Made by a program: the position numbers and the translations under genes
The notes under the pieces: generated by a model
Told to the model about the DNA's origin: nothing
The model's input: only the letters and a program-made list of their open reading frames with translations
Database searches by the model: none
NCBI GenBank assembly: GCA_964564635.1
Contig: CAZMAR010000001.1
Coordinates: 496,001-560,000 of the forward strand
DNA length: 64,000 nt
Direction: 5' to 3'
Origin: Tepidaquicella sp964564635
GTDB lineage: Bacteria > Bacteroidota > Ignavibacteria > Tepidaquicellales > Tepidaquicellaceae
In this document: positions 34,476 to 44,537 of the stretch, in pieces
Layout: each line of letters opens with the position of its first letter
Position numbering within the stretch: the stretch's first letter is position 1

Positions 34476-36998
34476 CTACTTTGCAAGAATCATTTTTTTA
34501 GTATCAGTGAAATATTTTGTTTTCATTTGATAGAAATAAATCCCACTGCTGAAACCTGTCTTTGATGCATCATTATCAAATTCTATTTCGTAAGTGCCTG
34601 CATCAAAATATTTATTTATAAGAGTTAATATTTTTTTTCCCAATATATCATAAATCACAATTTCAACATTCCCCGGCAAAGGTAAATCAAATTTAATTTT
34701 TGTTTTAGAATTAAAAGGATTTGGATAATTCTGATATAAATTATAATCAATTGGAATGCTGATTGGCTGTTCTTCTTTAGGTTCGTTCTCGTAATAAAAC
34801 TTTGCAATTAAATCGCTATAAAGTTTTAACTTTGTAACAGAATTCAGATTGCTTGAGCCTCTTTTTATTAATTGAGCGAAGACAAAATCAATTGATTCAC
34901 CCGGCAAAACAGAGAGGTCACCTTTTCCGGAAGTTATTATTAATCTTCTATCCCCGGGCGGATTTACGGGAATAATAGTACCAGCAGCCCCGCCACAATT
35001 TTTAACAGAGCCTTTGAATTCCGTCCAGCCTGAACTGGTTTCAGGGTCACCATAATAAATAAATTTCGTTTGTTTAGGTGGAGAGTAAGTCGGGTCTAAC
35101 CAGGGCGACATATCCCCTTTAAACCCTTTCATAAAATTATAGGCTTCAAAGGGATCACCAAACGGGTCAGTTTCGCAGGCAGGAGCACCGCACCCATTAC
35201 AAAAAGAAATTGTATATGATGAAAAACCAGCAGTATCAAATGGAGTTTTATTTTTATTTACCGGGGTTCTCAATAATCTAAACCCAACCGCGGGAGGATT
35301 CACACCATAAACCGGGTCAGAATTATCAGCGTTATATGTATATCCTAATTTTCTAACCGTATCACACCCGATATAATCGTCTGTAGCTTCCCCAACATCA
35401 CAATCAGAAAAGATAGAAATAAAAACACTATCCCATTTTGAGAAAGAACTATTTACAATTTTATATTTAACAAATTGTGCATCTCCCAGAAGGCTATCAG
35501 AATAAGCCCATATAGTTAAAATAAAATTCGCATAAAGCGGAGAAGTACCACCTCCAAATGCATCACCGTTGTGTCTTTGCAAAAATCCATCTGTAAGAAC
35601 TATAAACATAGTTTCGGACGCATTTTTTACTCCGGGTGTATCTATACAGGGTTCGAAAATTTTATTATTATTAACATCAATAAAAGGAGCCCCAAAAGGA
35701 ACCATCTTTCCCCAATTAGCCCAGGAGACACTTGTAAGGCAGTTCTCTCCACGTCTTACATCGTAAATTTTATAATATGGATTAGAGGAAGGAACTTGAT
35801 TCACCATAGCTCCAAAAGTTAATTCTCCATAATATCCATTAGAAGCCATTCTAATCTGATTATTTACTTTTGCAGCAACAGTTATACCTGTAGAAAATAT
35901 TGCATATTTATTACTATCTTTAGGCCAGCGAAAGCCAGGAGAATTGGGAATAAAAAAGTTCCTGTTAAAGATGCCAGAAGAACTAAAGAAAGATAATATT
36001 CTGTTTGCAGAAAAAGTTGAAAAATAATTTATCAAAGTTCCTTCAAGCCCTGGAGCGGGATAATATTTAAGATACTTACCATTTGTTCCAACAGCAACTA
36101 TATTTTCGGTCTGTATCAAAGATGCTTTTATTGTAGCGGTAGAGTTAGAATTAAGTTTTTCCCATTTGTTTCCGGCATTTGTTGACTTTAGTATGGAACC
36201 ATTATCTCCCACAATGATTAAATTGTTGCCATTTCTTGAAATATTATAAAAGTCATCAAAAACACCTGAATAAACATCATTCCAATAATTACCAGCAGAG
36301 TTTGATACATAAATAATACCACCCTGCCCGACCGCAATGTATCTTGAAGTATCGTATAAAAGAATAGAATAAAAGTTATTTTTTGAATTAACACTCTTCT
36401 TTGTTAAATTATATACTGGTGGAAGTGGAGGATAAGTAATGTCGAGTTTGAAAATAATTCCACTATCGCCAACAATGGCTCCTCTTTTCAAACTCTGGTC
36501 AATGCCAGCACTTCTTAATGCTAAATTAGTACCGGAAGAAATTTGAGACCAATTTTGCCCGCCATTTGTGGAACTAATTACAAGTCCGCTATCACCGCCA
36601 GCAAGTAAATAATTAAAATTAGTCATAGAATTCTGAACCCAGAAAATGCTACTATTGAAACCAGTATTTAATACTACCCAATTGGAGCCATAATCTGTAG
36701 ATTTTAGAATAATACCATTTGAACAAGGAACAAAGATAAAAGAGCCGGAAAAAATAACCCCATTATATAAATTATATGGAAAGTTAGTAGGAATAGCATT
36801 CCAGGTAGCACAACTGTCTTCTGAAATAAAAACAGTTCCACTATCTCCAAAAGCATAAACCTTATTTATAAATTTATAGATACCATTAATATTTTTATTC
36901 GTAAATTGAGGAACTTCAGTAAGCTGGTCAAAATAAATTTGAGAGAAAGAGTTTATTGATATAAAAAGAAAAAATAAGAGGGAGAAAAATTTTTTCAT
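34476..36998 (-). CDS. T9SS-secreted beta-propeller protein (BNR/Ycf48-like repeats)
   Basis: Start at ATG 36998 (signal peptide MKKFFSLLFF to 'FSQ'); an upstream ATG at 37034 would spoil it. 840 aa. Residues ~20-330 carry repeats of the 'G.SG.I..S.DGG..W' kind ('GDSGTVFISEDSCATWNAI', 'VGDNGSILKSTNAGNKWEKL'), typical of Ycf48/BNR propellers. The middle is a large domain with 'CNGCGAPACETDPFG'. The last ~80 residues are a T9SS sorting domain ('YQNYPNPFNSKTKI', 'GFSSGIYFY', 'KKMILAK'). It is a cell-surface or secreted protein of unknown ligand. Confidence 0.87.
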   Translation of the reverse strand: MKKFFSLLFFLFISINSFSQIYFDQLTEVPQFTNKNINGIYKFINKVYAFGDSGTVFISEDSCATWNAIPTNFPYNLYNGVIFSGSFIFVPCSNGIILKSTDYGSNWVVLNTGFNSSIFWVQNSMTNFNYLLAGGDSGLVISSTNGGQNWSQISSGTNLALRSAGIDQSLKRGAIVGDSGIIFKLDITYPPLPPVYNLTKKSVNSKNNFYSILLYDTSRYIAVGQGGIIYVSNSAGNYWNDVYSGVFDDFYNISRNGNNLIIVGDNGSILKSTNAGNKWEKLNSNSTATIKASLIQTENIVAVGTNGKYLKYYPAPGLEGTLINYFSTFSANRILSFFSSSGIFNRNFFIPNSPGFRWPKDSNKYAIFSTGITVAAKVNNQIRMASNGYYGELTFGAMVNQVPSSNPYYKIYDVRRGENCLTSVSWANWGKMVPFGAPFIDVNNNKIFEPCIDTPGVKNASETMFIVLTDGFLQRHNGDAFGGGTSPLYANFILTIWAYSDSLLGDAQFVKYKIVNSSFSKWDSVFISIFSDCDVGEATDDYIGCDTVRKLGYTYNADNSDPVYGVNPPAVGFRLLRTPVNKNKTPFDTAGFSSYTISFCNGCGAPACETDPFGDPFEAYNFMKGFKGDMSPWLDPTYSPPKQTKFIYYGDPETSSGWTEFKGSVKNCGGAAGTIIPVNPPGDRRLIITSGKGDLSVLPGESIDFVFAQLIKRGSSNLNSVTKLKLYSDLIAKFYYENEPKEEQPISIPIDYNLYQNYPNPFNSKTKIKFDLPLPGNVEIVIYDILGKKILTLINKYFDAGTYEIEFDNDASKTGFSSGIYFYQMKTKYFTDTKKMILAK

Positions 36999-37111
36999 AG
37001 TAAGGTATTTTATTAAAATAAGATAAAGAAACAAAATACCTTAATCAAGTGAGTTATATTAAAATTTTCTTAAAACTTATTGAATATTCAAATATTTATT
37101 TTGAACTAATT

Positions 37112-38134
37112 TTAAATAAAATTATTTATTTCATATAAAACATTTTTTAATGGTGGTACATCTTTAAACCAATTTTTGCCGGTAATTTCATTGGTGCAAC
37201 TACAATAAACTTGAGAAATTAAAAGTTTTAATTTTTCCGGTAATGGCTCGGGATTTAATTTACAAATTTGTTTCCAGTTTTGTCTATCAATTTTCTTTGC
37301 TTCTTCAACGCTTAAATACCAATCAGTTTTCCTGTAATATATTCTTGCAATTTCTTTACTAACCGGCAATCCATTAAAAGTAAACCTACACTCATCAAGA
37401 GTTCCCAGTACATCCACCAGCATAAAATTTCTATTTAAATCAAAACCAACTTCTATTTTACCATCTTCATTAATTAAACCAATCTTTGAAAATTCATTTG
37501 AAATCAAATTATTAATTAAGCCTGTGAGTTCTTTAAGATCATTTAGCTCTTTTTCATACAAGCCGGAAATTTCCCTTGCTTCTAAAGGATTTATATATCT
37601 ATCGGTAACTTCAAGCTTTGTTGAAAAATCAACAATTGGAATTTCTAATTTTTGATTTGGTACAGGCATTGCTTCAAGCCCTAAATCCTCTGGCTTAATT
37701 TCACCCGCTGACAATCTTTTGAAAACACTACTGCCCGGAGGAAGAGAATTCCTGTATATAATTTCAAGTGGTATTAGAAAACCTCCTTTAAGCTTTTTAT
37801 AGTCTGAATAATCATACTTTCCATTTATTAATTTGGGTTTAACAACTCTGAGCAATTTAATTTCCATAGTATCAGAAACATCCGTTAATTCGGAAAGTTT
37901 TTTTACTTTGCCGTTTTCAACCAAGCCTAAATAATGAGTTTGGAGTCCCATTGATTCAAGCTTTTCAAAGAAGTAAGCACCGAGAATGGAAATGGCAGCA
38001 CCTTTATTCAGGATTTTATCGGGCATCTCCCCCCAATCAAAAACCGAGTATCTATCGGAGAATGTAAATCTACCAATACCAAGTTTATTTTCAGTTGCAG
38101 GTTCTAAAATTTTTAAATCTTTCACACTACCCAT
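37112..38134 (-). CDS. purC: SAICAR synthetase
   Basis: Joins aspartate to CAIR in purine synthesis. The ATG at 38134 is preceded 6 nt upstream by GGAGG, one of the few strong ribosome-binding sites here, so I prefer it over the track start at 38155; the protein is 340 aa, longer than the ~240-aa bacterial form. Features: 'GRFTFSDRYSVFDWGEMPD', 'FLIPLEIIYRNSLPPGSSV', 'VDVLGTLDECRF' and 'SKEIARIYYRK'. The purE stop overlaps the start by 8 bp, so the two steps are coupled. Confidence 0.9.
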   Translation of the reverse strand: MGSVKDLKILEPATENKLGIGRFTFSDRYSVFDWGEMPDKILNKGAAISILGAYFFEKLESMGLQTHYLGLVENGKVKKLSELTDVSDTMEIKLLRVVKPKLINGKYDYSDYKKLKGGFLIPLEIIYRNSLPPGSSVFKRLSAGEIKPEDLGLEAMPVPNQKLEIPIVDFSTKLEVTDRYINPLEAREISGLYEKELNDLKELTGLINNLISNEFSKIGLINEDGKIEVGFDLNRNFMLVDVLGTLDECRFTFNGLPVSKEIARIYYRKTDWYLSVEEAKKIDRQNWKQICKLNPEPLPEKLKLLISQVYCSCTNEITGKNWFKDVPPLKNVLYEINNFI

Positions 38135-38600
38135 TGAGAACCTCCGTGTCATCATTTAATAAAATTTCTTTCATATTCTTCTGATAATCAATCACCTTTT
38201 CTTTTATTTTCTCATCAGCAAGAGCAAGAATTTTAGCAGCAGCGAGAGCGGCATTTTCCGGTTCGGAGACAAGCATAGGAGCCACCCCGGAAGGCATTCT
38301 AATACTGGAATAAATATCACTCCCACCAAACTTATCACTGTATGGTGGGCAAGCAATTACAGGACAGGAAGTTTGTGCATCCGAAAAACCGCTAAGTGCA
38401 TTGCTTCTGCCAGCAACTGTAATAAACACTACATTTTCTTTTTCATATTCTTTTATAATTTCAAGACATTTAAGAGGTACTTTATGGGCAGAGGCAACTC
38501 GCATTATTACCGGTATGTTAAACTTTTCAATTGCAGAAGCAATTTTTTTCGACCACTCGAGGTCTGATTTTGAACCCATAATAATTATTACTTTGCTCAT
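38127..38600 (-). CDS. purE: Phosphoribosylaminoimidazole carboxylase PurE, class II-like
   Basis: 157 aa. 'IIMGSKSDLEWSKKI' and 'RVASAHKVPLKCLEI' are shared by all PurE, but 'VAGRSNALSGF' followed by 'CPVIACPPYSDKFGGSDIYS' and 'SIRMPSGVAP' match the class II (animal) type rather than the bacterial 'AGGAAHLPG' class I type. Class II PurE carboxylates AIR directly with CO2, so no PurK would be needed. It is followed by purC with an 8-bp overlap, the same order of activities as in the animal bifunctional enzyme but with separate chains. Confidence 0.9.
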   Translation of the reverse strand: MSKVIIIMGSKSDLEWSKKIASAIEKFNIPVIMRVASAHKVPLKCLEIIKEYEKENVVFITVAGRSNALSGFSDAQTSCPVIACPPYSDKFGGSDIYSSIRMPSGVAPMLVSEPENAALAAAKILALADEKIKEKVIDYQKNMKEILLNDDTEVLNG

Positions 38601-39221
38601 CAGTAAATACTCCTTCTTTTTTATAAGTAAATTTATTCTTTCTAAGTAAAAGTTTAAAGTTATTAAATAGATTTAGAATAATTTTATAAAATTACTTAAT
38701 CACATTTTTATATTACATAGTATCAAACTTTTTAACGGAACACTGTTTTTATTAAAGTAAGGGTTAATTTTTTCTTAAAAAAGGATTCATTTTTTTTTGA
38801 ATCTTTTATATACCGAAAGCTTATTCAGCGGCGTGTAAATTTATTATAATTTTTCCGTGCGAGTATTTTTCAGAAAAAAAATTTTTCCTTTTTCTAAAAG
38901 ATAGAGTTATTGTTTTAATAATGGAGCCTCTACTTTATAAATTAAAAAATCCATTAACCGAGATTTTAATGACGCTAAATGCAGATACTTAAATAAAAGA
39001 AAATAATCTTTTCTAAAATTATTTAGTGATGTAGCTTAATTAATTCCAGGAACATTCTTTTGTCGAGATTATTTTTTTAAGCAGATGAGATTAAAAGTAA
39101 AGTTTTTTGAAATGCAAAGTAATCAAATAAAGTATAAGGAATTCTTTGTCAAATGCTATAAAAGAAAATAACTTGCCAATTAGATAAAAAAAATTTAATT
39201 TAGAATTCATTCTTAGAATAG
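38601..39221. other. Divergent intergenic region, nothing recognised
   Basis: 0.6 kb of AT-rich DNA between purE (leftward) and the ABC exporter (rightward), so it must hold both promoters. I see no ORF, RNA gene, clear hairpin or repeat that I can support. Confidence 0.4.
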
Positions 39222-40139
39222 ATGTTAAGTATTAACGATATAAAGAAACAATTCCCTGGAGTAAAGGCTCTTGATGGTATAACTCTTAATATAGCTGAAA
39301 AAGAATTTTTTGGATTACTCGGACCTAACGGAGCGGGAAAATCAACATTAATAAAAATTATTGTTGGTTACCTACAAATGGACGAGGGCAGTATATTATA
39401 TAATGGGGACGACATAAAAAAACTTGGAATTACATATAAGAAAAAAATAGGGCTGGTACCACAATCAATAGCTTTATATGAGGATTTATCTGCAAAGGAA
39501 AACCTAAAAATATTCGGCAGTCTTTTTGACATTCCAAAAAATGAATTAAAAGAAATAATAGAAGAAAAATTAAATGCTGTAGGCTTATATGAAAGGAGAA
39601 AAGATTTAGTAAAGAATTATTCAGGTGGGATGAAAAGAAGATTGAATCTTATAGCAGCACTACTGCACAATCCAGAAATATTACTCTGTGACGAGCCAAC
39701 TGTAGGGGTTGACCCGCAATCGCGAAATGCAATTTTTGATTATCTGTGTAATTTAAATTCAAACGGAATGACCATAATCTATACAACTCACTATATGGAA
39801 GAAGCAGAGAAATTGTGCAACAGAATAGGAATAATAGATTATGGTAAAATAATTGCTTTAGGAACATTAGAAGAATTGCTGGGTTTATTGCCCCCAAACA
39901 AAATTATATATCTAACAAAAAACAATTTAACGGAAACAAAGATAGAAAAATTTAAAAAATTTGGTAATATATCAACAGAAAATTCTAAATACAAACTTGA
40001 AGCCAATCAGAAATTTACACTCTCAGAATTTTTCAAAGCAATAGAAGAAAACGGAATAAATGAAAGATTCATAGAAATATACAAACCAAACCTTGAAACC
40101 TTATTTCTAAATTTAACAGGGAGAATTTTCAGAGATTGA
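39222..40139 (+). CDS. ABC transporter ATP-binding protein
   Basis: 305 aa. Complete ATPase motifs: 'LGPNGAGKSTL' (Walker A), Q-loop 'VPQSIALYEDL', signature 'YSGGMKRRLN', Walker B 'LLCDEPTVGVDP', His-switch 'YTTHYMEEAE'. The C-terminal extension (~225-305) is typical of ABC-2 drug or polysaccharide exporters. It overlaps the permease gene by 4 bp. It provides energy for an inner-membrane exporter of unknown substrate. Confidence 0.93.
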   Translation: MLSINDIKKQFPGVKALDGITLNIAEKEFFGLLGPNGAGKSTLIKIIVGYLQMDEGSILYNGDDIKKLGITYKKKIGLVPQSIALYEDLSAKENLKIFGSLFDIPKNELKEIIEEKLNAVGLYERRKDLVKNYSGGMKRRLNLIAALLHNPEILLCDEPTVGVDPQSRNAIFDYLCNLNSNGMTIIYTTHYMEEAEKLCNRIGIIDYGKIIALGTLEELLGLLPPNKIIYLTKNNLTETKIEKFKKFGNISTENSKYKLEANQKFTLSEFFKAIEENGINERFIEIYKPNLETLFLNLTGRIFRD

Positions 40140-41434
40140 AAACAATAATAAGACTTGTATTAAAAGATTTATTGATTTTCAGAAAAGATAAAGTGGCTGT
40201 TGCTCTTTCTTTCCTTGTACCGGTGGTATTAATATTTATCTTCGGAAAAGTTTTTGGAGTAGATACAGGAGAGTCAAAAATTGAAATTGGATTTGTAAAC
40301 GAGAGTTCTTCCGAAATAGGCAAGAAATTAGAAAAAACACTTGACACATCAAGCACTTTTACATTAATTAAAACATATAAAAATGAAAAGAATGTAGAGA
40401 TAAAATACGATACAAACAGTTTAAAATCTGCAATTAAATCAGGAAAATTCTCCTCAGCGCTGATAATACCGGAAGATGCTTATACCGATACTTCAACTGC
40501 ATTAAAACTAAAATTCTACTACGATCCTAAAAATGAATTAGAAATGGGAATAACAGAAGGGGTACTTTATCAAACGATTATGAAACAATTACCAGAAGTA
40601 TTTGTCAATAGTATGCAAAGACAGGCAATTGGCTCATTAGGATACAACAGAGGTAAAATGTTTAATTCAGAAATAGCAAGAACAATAAGTAAATATTACA
40701 ACATAGATACTGCAGAAATATTGAAATCGAATTTTAGTTTTGATTTCGCACCCTCAGACTCACAAAGGACAAATATTTTTGAAAACATTTTAAATATTGA
40801 AAGGCAACAATTAGTAGGAAAAGATGTAGCAAATCCAATGGCAACAAGAAGTGTAGGCGGTTGGGCAATAATGTTCTTAATGTTCACAATAACAGCATCA
40901 GCAACTTCCCTTTTCGATGAAAAGAAAACAGGTATTATGATAAGACTACTTTCAACACCTGTTACAAGAACTGATATTTTATGGAGCAAATATATAACAT
41001 ATTTGATAATCGGGACTGCACAATTAATCGTTCTTTTTATTGCAGGTTCTATTTTATTTAATATTCAGATTTTTGATTACTTTGTAAATTTATTAATTGT
41101 AATTATAGCATCATCAATGGTTTGTACCTCTTTTGGTATGTTCCTATCCGCTATATGTAAAACTTCAGGCCAGGCAACGGGATTAGGAACATTTCTTATT
41201 TTAACTATGTCTGCAATAGGAGGAGCGTGGTTTCCAATTTCATTGATGCCCGACTATATAAGATTTTTTAGTAAATTAACCACTGTATACTGGTCTATAG
41301 AAGGGTTTTTAGATGTACTATGGCGAAGACTTAATTTTGTAGAAATTCTTCCAAATATTCTTGTGCTTGTTGCAATATCTATAGCACTCAATTTCATAAG
41401 TGCTTTAAGATTTAGAAAAAGTGATTTATTCTAA
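40136..41434 (+). CDS. ABC-2 type transporter permease
   Basis: 432 aa, TTG start overlapping the ATPase gene stop by 4 bp. One membrane helix near the N-terminus ('VALSFLVPVVLIFIFGKV'), a ~200-residue extracytoplasmic region, then ~5 membrane helices at the C-terminus ('GGWAIMFLMFTITASATSL', 'MVCTSFGMFLSAICKTSG'). This layout is that of ABC-2 permeases of the drug/lipid/NatB type. Together with the preceding ATPase it forms a complete exporter; a membrane glycosyltransferase follows 14 bp later. Confidence 0.88.
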   Translation: MKTIIRLVLKDLLIFRKDKVAVALSFLVPVVLIFIFGKVFGVDTGESKIEIGFVNESSSEIGKKLEKTLDTSSTFTLIKTYKNEKNVEIKYDTNSLKSAIKSGKFSSALIIPEDAYTDTSTALKLKFYYDPKNELEMGITEGVLYQTIMKQLPEVFVNSMQRQAIGSLGYNRGKMFNSEIARTISKYYNIDTAEILKSNFSFDFAPSDSQRTNIFENILNIERQQLVGKDVANPMATRSVGGWAIMFLMFTITASATSLFDEKKTGIMIRLLSTPVTRTDILWSKYITYLIIGTAQLIVLFIAGSILFNIQIFDYFVNLLIVIIASSMVCTSFGMFLSAICKTSGQATGLGTFLILTMSAIGGAWFPISLMPDYIRFFSKLTTVYWSIEGFLDVLWRRLNFVEILPNILVLVAISIALNFISALRFRKSDLF

Positions 41435-41448
41435 TTTGCCATCAGCCA

Positions 41449-43080
41449 ATGGCAATAAATACAAATAACAAAAAATTTAAGTTATTTAACTCTCTTGCAA
41501 AAGTTGATGATAAACAACTTTACAGTTATATAATTATATTCACAATATTGATTGGTGTAATAGTTCAGATAATTTCATATTATAACGAGTTAATATTTTG
41601 CCCAAACTTTGGCGACCCAGCATCCAGATTAGATTCAAGCAGACGGTTCTACGATTCAATTACACCAGGAATATGGAATCAAATCGGAACTGTGTGGTTA
41701 CCGGCACATATGATTTTACTCTTACCCTTTACGAAAATTTCTTTTCTCTGGCAAACCGGAATTGCCGGTAGCATAGTAGGATTTATTTCATATCTGGTGG
41801 GGTCGGTCCTTATTTTTAAGATTGTACAAAGAATTACCAGGGATAAATTTTCTGCCTTTATCGGATGGGCAATTTATGCATTAAATCCAAATATTCTTTA
41901 TTTACAAACCACTGCTATGTCAGAAACAGTATTTTTTATGTTTCTGATAGTTACTTTTTACTTCTTACAGGTTCTTGCAGATGAAGGTGAAAGAATGGAT
42001 GTAGTAAAAGCTTCTTTCTTTATGATGGGGGCTGTTGCAACAAGATACGAGGGATGGGTAATTATGTTTTTTACAAGTTTTATTATCTTTTATGTATATT
42101 TAAAAAAGAAGCATAAACCATTATTATATGCATTAACCTTTTCCTCTATATCAATTGCATTCATTGGATTCTGGCTGTATCACAATTGGAGCAGATATGG
42201 AGACCCACTTGAATTCCAGAGAGGAAAATACTCCTTGCTCCATCACGCAAATGCTTTTCTGGCTGCAAATTTATTGCCTACAAAAGGAAATTTATGGCTC
42301 TCTACTGATTTCTATACTAAAGCAGTGATATTAAATTCGGGTTTGTTAATAATTTTAATTTTTATTTTGGGACTTATCCTATACATATACAACAATAAGT
42401 TAAATTTAAAAACGATTTTCCCCTATGCACTTTTAATATTATATCCTTTCTCTATATACTCGTTGTATGAAGGTCAAAATGTAATTATGTTACCAAATAC
42501 AAATCCATCGGGATATGTACATTCAAGATATGGATTATCTCTTATGCCTGCGATAGCCATATTTGGAGGTTGCGCCTATAGATATCTTAAAGACTTTGAA
42601 TTTTTTAGAAGAATAAAAAACGGGAAAAAAATCCTTATCTCTATTTTTTTATTAGCAATTGTTTCGCAATCAATTTTCTGGGTATCAAATTTTCCTGAAA
42701 ATATTGCTTCCCTTGCGGAATTAGATTACGGTAGTAAACAAATGTACTATAAGATAAAAGGGGTTTCTGAATATTTAAGAGACAACTATGATGGTGGTAA
42801 TATTTTGCTTGATGAAGTTATAATCAGGTTACTTCCAAGTTGTGGGGTACCATATCGGGAGAGAATATTTCCAAATACCTGGCAGTTAGGAGAGAAAGCA
42901 TTAAAAGAACCATCTAAGTATGTGAAGTGGATAATCGTAGATACAGAAGCAACAAAAGAAAAGAGAAACGCTTTACATTACGATGAGGTTTATGATAAAA
43001 TAAAAAATAACAGCGATTTTCTTAACAATTTTAAAATGGTTTATGTAAAGGAAGGGATTGAAGTATTTAAAAGATTGTAA
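41449..43080 (+). CDS. Membrane glycosyltransferase, GT39/PMT-like
   Basis: 543 aa with ~10 membrane helices. The first outer loop has 'PASRLDSSRRFYDSITPG' with an Asp placed as in the catalytic loop of dolichyl- or polyprenyl-phosphate-sugar-dependent glycosyltransferases, and '...YALNPNILYLQTTAMSETVFF' is a typical helix pair of this superfamily. The C-terminal ~80 residues are soluble. It would transfer a lipid-linked sugar to an unknown acceptor. It lies 14 bp after the ABC exporter on the same strand and convergent with glgA. Confidence 0.7.
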   Translation: MAINTNNKKFKLFNSLAKVDDKQLYSYIIIFTILIGVIVQIISYYNELIFCPNFGDPASRLDSSRRFYDSITPGIWNQIGTVWLPAHMILLLPFTKISFLWQTGIAGSIVGFISYLVGSVLIFKIVQRITRDKFSAFIGWAIYALNPNILYLQTTAMSETVFFMFLIVTFYFLQVLADEGERMDVVKASFFMMGAVATRYEGWVIMFFTSFIIFYVYLKKKHKPLLYALTFSSISIAFIGFWLYHNWSRYGDPLEFQRGKYSLLHHANAFLAANLLPTKGNLWLSTDFYTKAVILNSGLLIILIFILGLILYIYNNKLNLKTIFPYALLILYPFSIYSLYEGQNVIMLPNTNPSGYVHSRYGLSLMPAIAIFGGCAYRYLKDFEFFRRIKNGKKILISIFLLAIVSQSIFWVSNFPENIASLAELDYGSKQMYYKIKGVSEYLRDNYDGGNILLDEVIIRLLPSCGVPYRERIFPNTWQLGEKALKEPSKYVKWIIVDTEATKEKRNALHYDEVYDKIKNNSDFLNNFKMVYVKEGIEVFKRL

Positions 43081-43094
43081 TTGGTTTATTTGTT

Positions 43095-44534
43095 TTAACT
43101 TAAAATCTTATTATATACTTGCAGATATTCTTTAGCAGATTTATTCCAGGAGAAATCCGAACTCATTCCATTTTTTTGTAAAAGTCTCCATTTATCAGTT
43201 TGAGTATAAAAATTCAGTGCTTTAATAATTTTGTTATAACAATTATTAGAATCAAAATTAATAAATGCAAAACCGTTTCCTTTCTCAGGAAACTCCTCAA
43301 AATCAATCACTGTATCAGATAAACCACCTGTTTTGTGAACGATAGGAATAGTCCCGTATTTCAAAGAATACATTTGATTCAAGCCACAGGGTTCATATCT
43401 TGAAGGCATTAGAAAAATATCTGCTCCAGCGGTAATATAATGGGCAAGTTCATTGTTATATTCGCAAAAGAAAAACATTTTTTGAGGGAATTTATTGTTT
43501 AGACTTCTAAAAAATTCTTCGTATTTATATTCACCTTTACCAAGCACAAACATTTTAATATCTCGAGACAACAAATCATCAATGAAAGGTTCTAATAATT
43601 CAAAACCTTTTTGCCATACAAGTCGGGAAATAATTCCAATTATCGGGGTAGTTTCATTTATTTCAGAATTAGCAAATTTCAATAGATGAGCTTTATTAAA
43701 AAATTTATTTTTGATAGTATTATAATCATAATTTTTTACAATAATCTTATCATTAACAGGATTCCATTGCTCATCATCAATACCGTTAAGAATTCCCGTT
43801 AAAACATTTCTTCTTGTTTGTAACACCCCTTCAAGACCGCAACCATATTCAGGAGTTAAAATTTCTTTAGCATAAGTAGGGCTTACAGTGAGGATATAAT
43901 CAACGGATATAATGCCAACCTTAAGAAAGTTAAAATTTCCGTAATGCTCATAAGGTCCGAAAGGGAAAAAATTTGATTCAGGTAAATTTGCTTTTATAAT
44001 AGAAGCAGAACTGAAAATCCCCTGATATGCAATATTATGAATGGAAAGAATCGTTTTTGTATTATTAAAGAAATCAGTATCATCATAACAATTCTTTATT
44101 AACTCTGGAATTAAAGCAGATTGCCAGTCGTTTAGATGAATAATGTCCGGTTTAAAATTCAATTTTAATAGTGCATCAATAACACACTTCTGAAAAAAGA
44201 TAAATCTTTCATTTTCATCAGGATCATTTGTATAAATCAGTTCCCTATGAAAATATTTTGGAGAATCAATAAAATAATAATGAACACCATTTCTTTCTAA
44301 ATGATATAATGAATAATTTATGAAATATTCACCGACTTTAACTTTTAACTCATCAAAGTCTTTTACAGGATTAATATGGTGCTTATCAATATCAATAACA
44401 TTATATAGTGGTAAAAAAACAATTATATCAACGCCCAAATTTGTTAGTGCTTCAGGTAGAGCACCACTTACATCCGCAAGCCCACCAGTTTTAACAAATG
44501 GAACGCATTCGGAAGTAACAAAAGAAATTTTCAT
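43095..44534 (-). CDS. glgA: Glycogen synthase (GT5)
   Basis: 479 aa, normal length. Elongates glycogen from ADP- or UDP-glucose. Signatures: 'PFVKTGGLADVSGALPEAL' at the N-terminus, 'IHLNDWQSALIPELI', 'SIHNIAYQG', 'GILNGIDDEQWNP', 'RLVWQKGFEL', and C-terminal 'MPSRYEPCGLNQMYSLKYG' with the 'TGGLSDTV' sugar-phosphate loop. The start codon is 3 bp after the stop of the metallohydrolase, so the minus-strand run mpg-metallohydrolase-glgA is probably one transcript. Confidence 0.94.
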   Translation of the reverse strand: MKISFVTSECVPFVKTGGLADVSGALPEALTNLGVDIIVFLPLYNVIDIDKHHINPVKDFDELKVKVGEYFINYSLYHLERNGVHYYFIDSPKYFHRELIYTNDPDENERFIFFQKCVIDALLKLNFKPDIIHLNDWQSALIPELIKNCYDDTDFFNNTKTILSIHNIAYQGIFSSASIIKANLPESNFFPFGPYEHYGNFNFLKVGIISVDYILTVSPTYAKEILTPEYGCGLEGVLQTRRNVLTGILNGIDDEQWNPVNDKIIVKNYDYNTIKNKFFNKAHLLKFANSEINETTPIIGIISRLVWQKGFELLEPFIDDLLSRDIKMFVLGKGEYKYEEFFRSLNNKFPQKMFFFCEYNNELAHYITAGADIFLMPSRYEPCGLNQMYSLKYGTIPIVHKTGGLSDTVIDFEEFPEKGNGFAFINFDSNNCYNKIIKALNFYTQTDKWRLLQKNGMSSDFSWNKSAKEYLQVYNKILS

Positions 44535-44537
44535 ATA

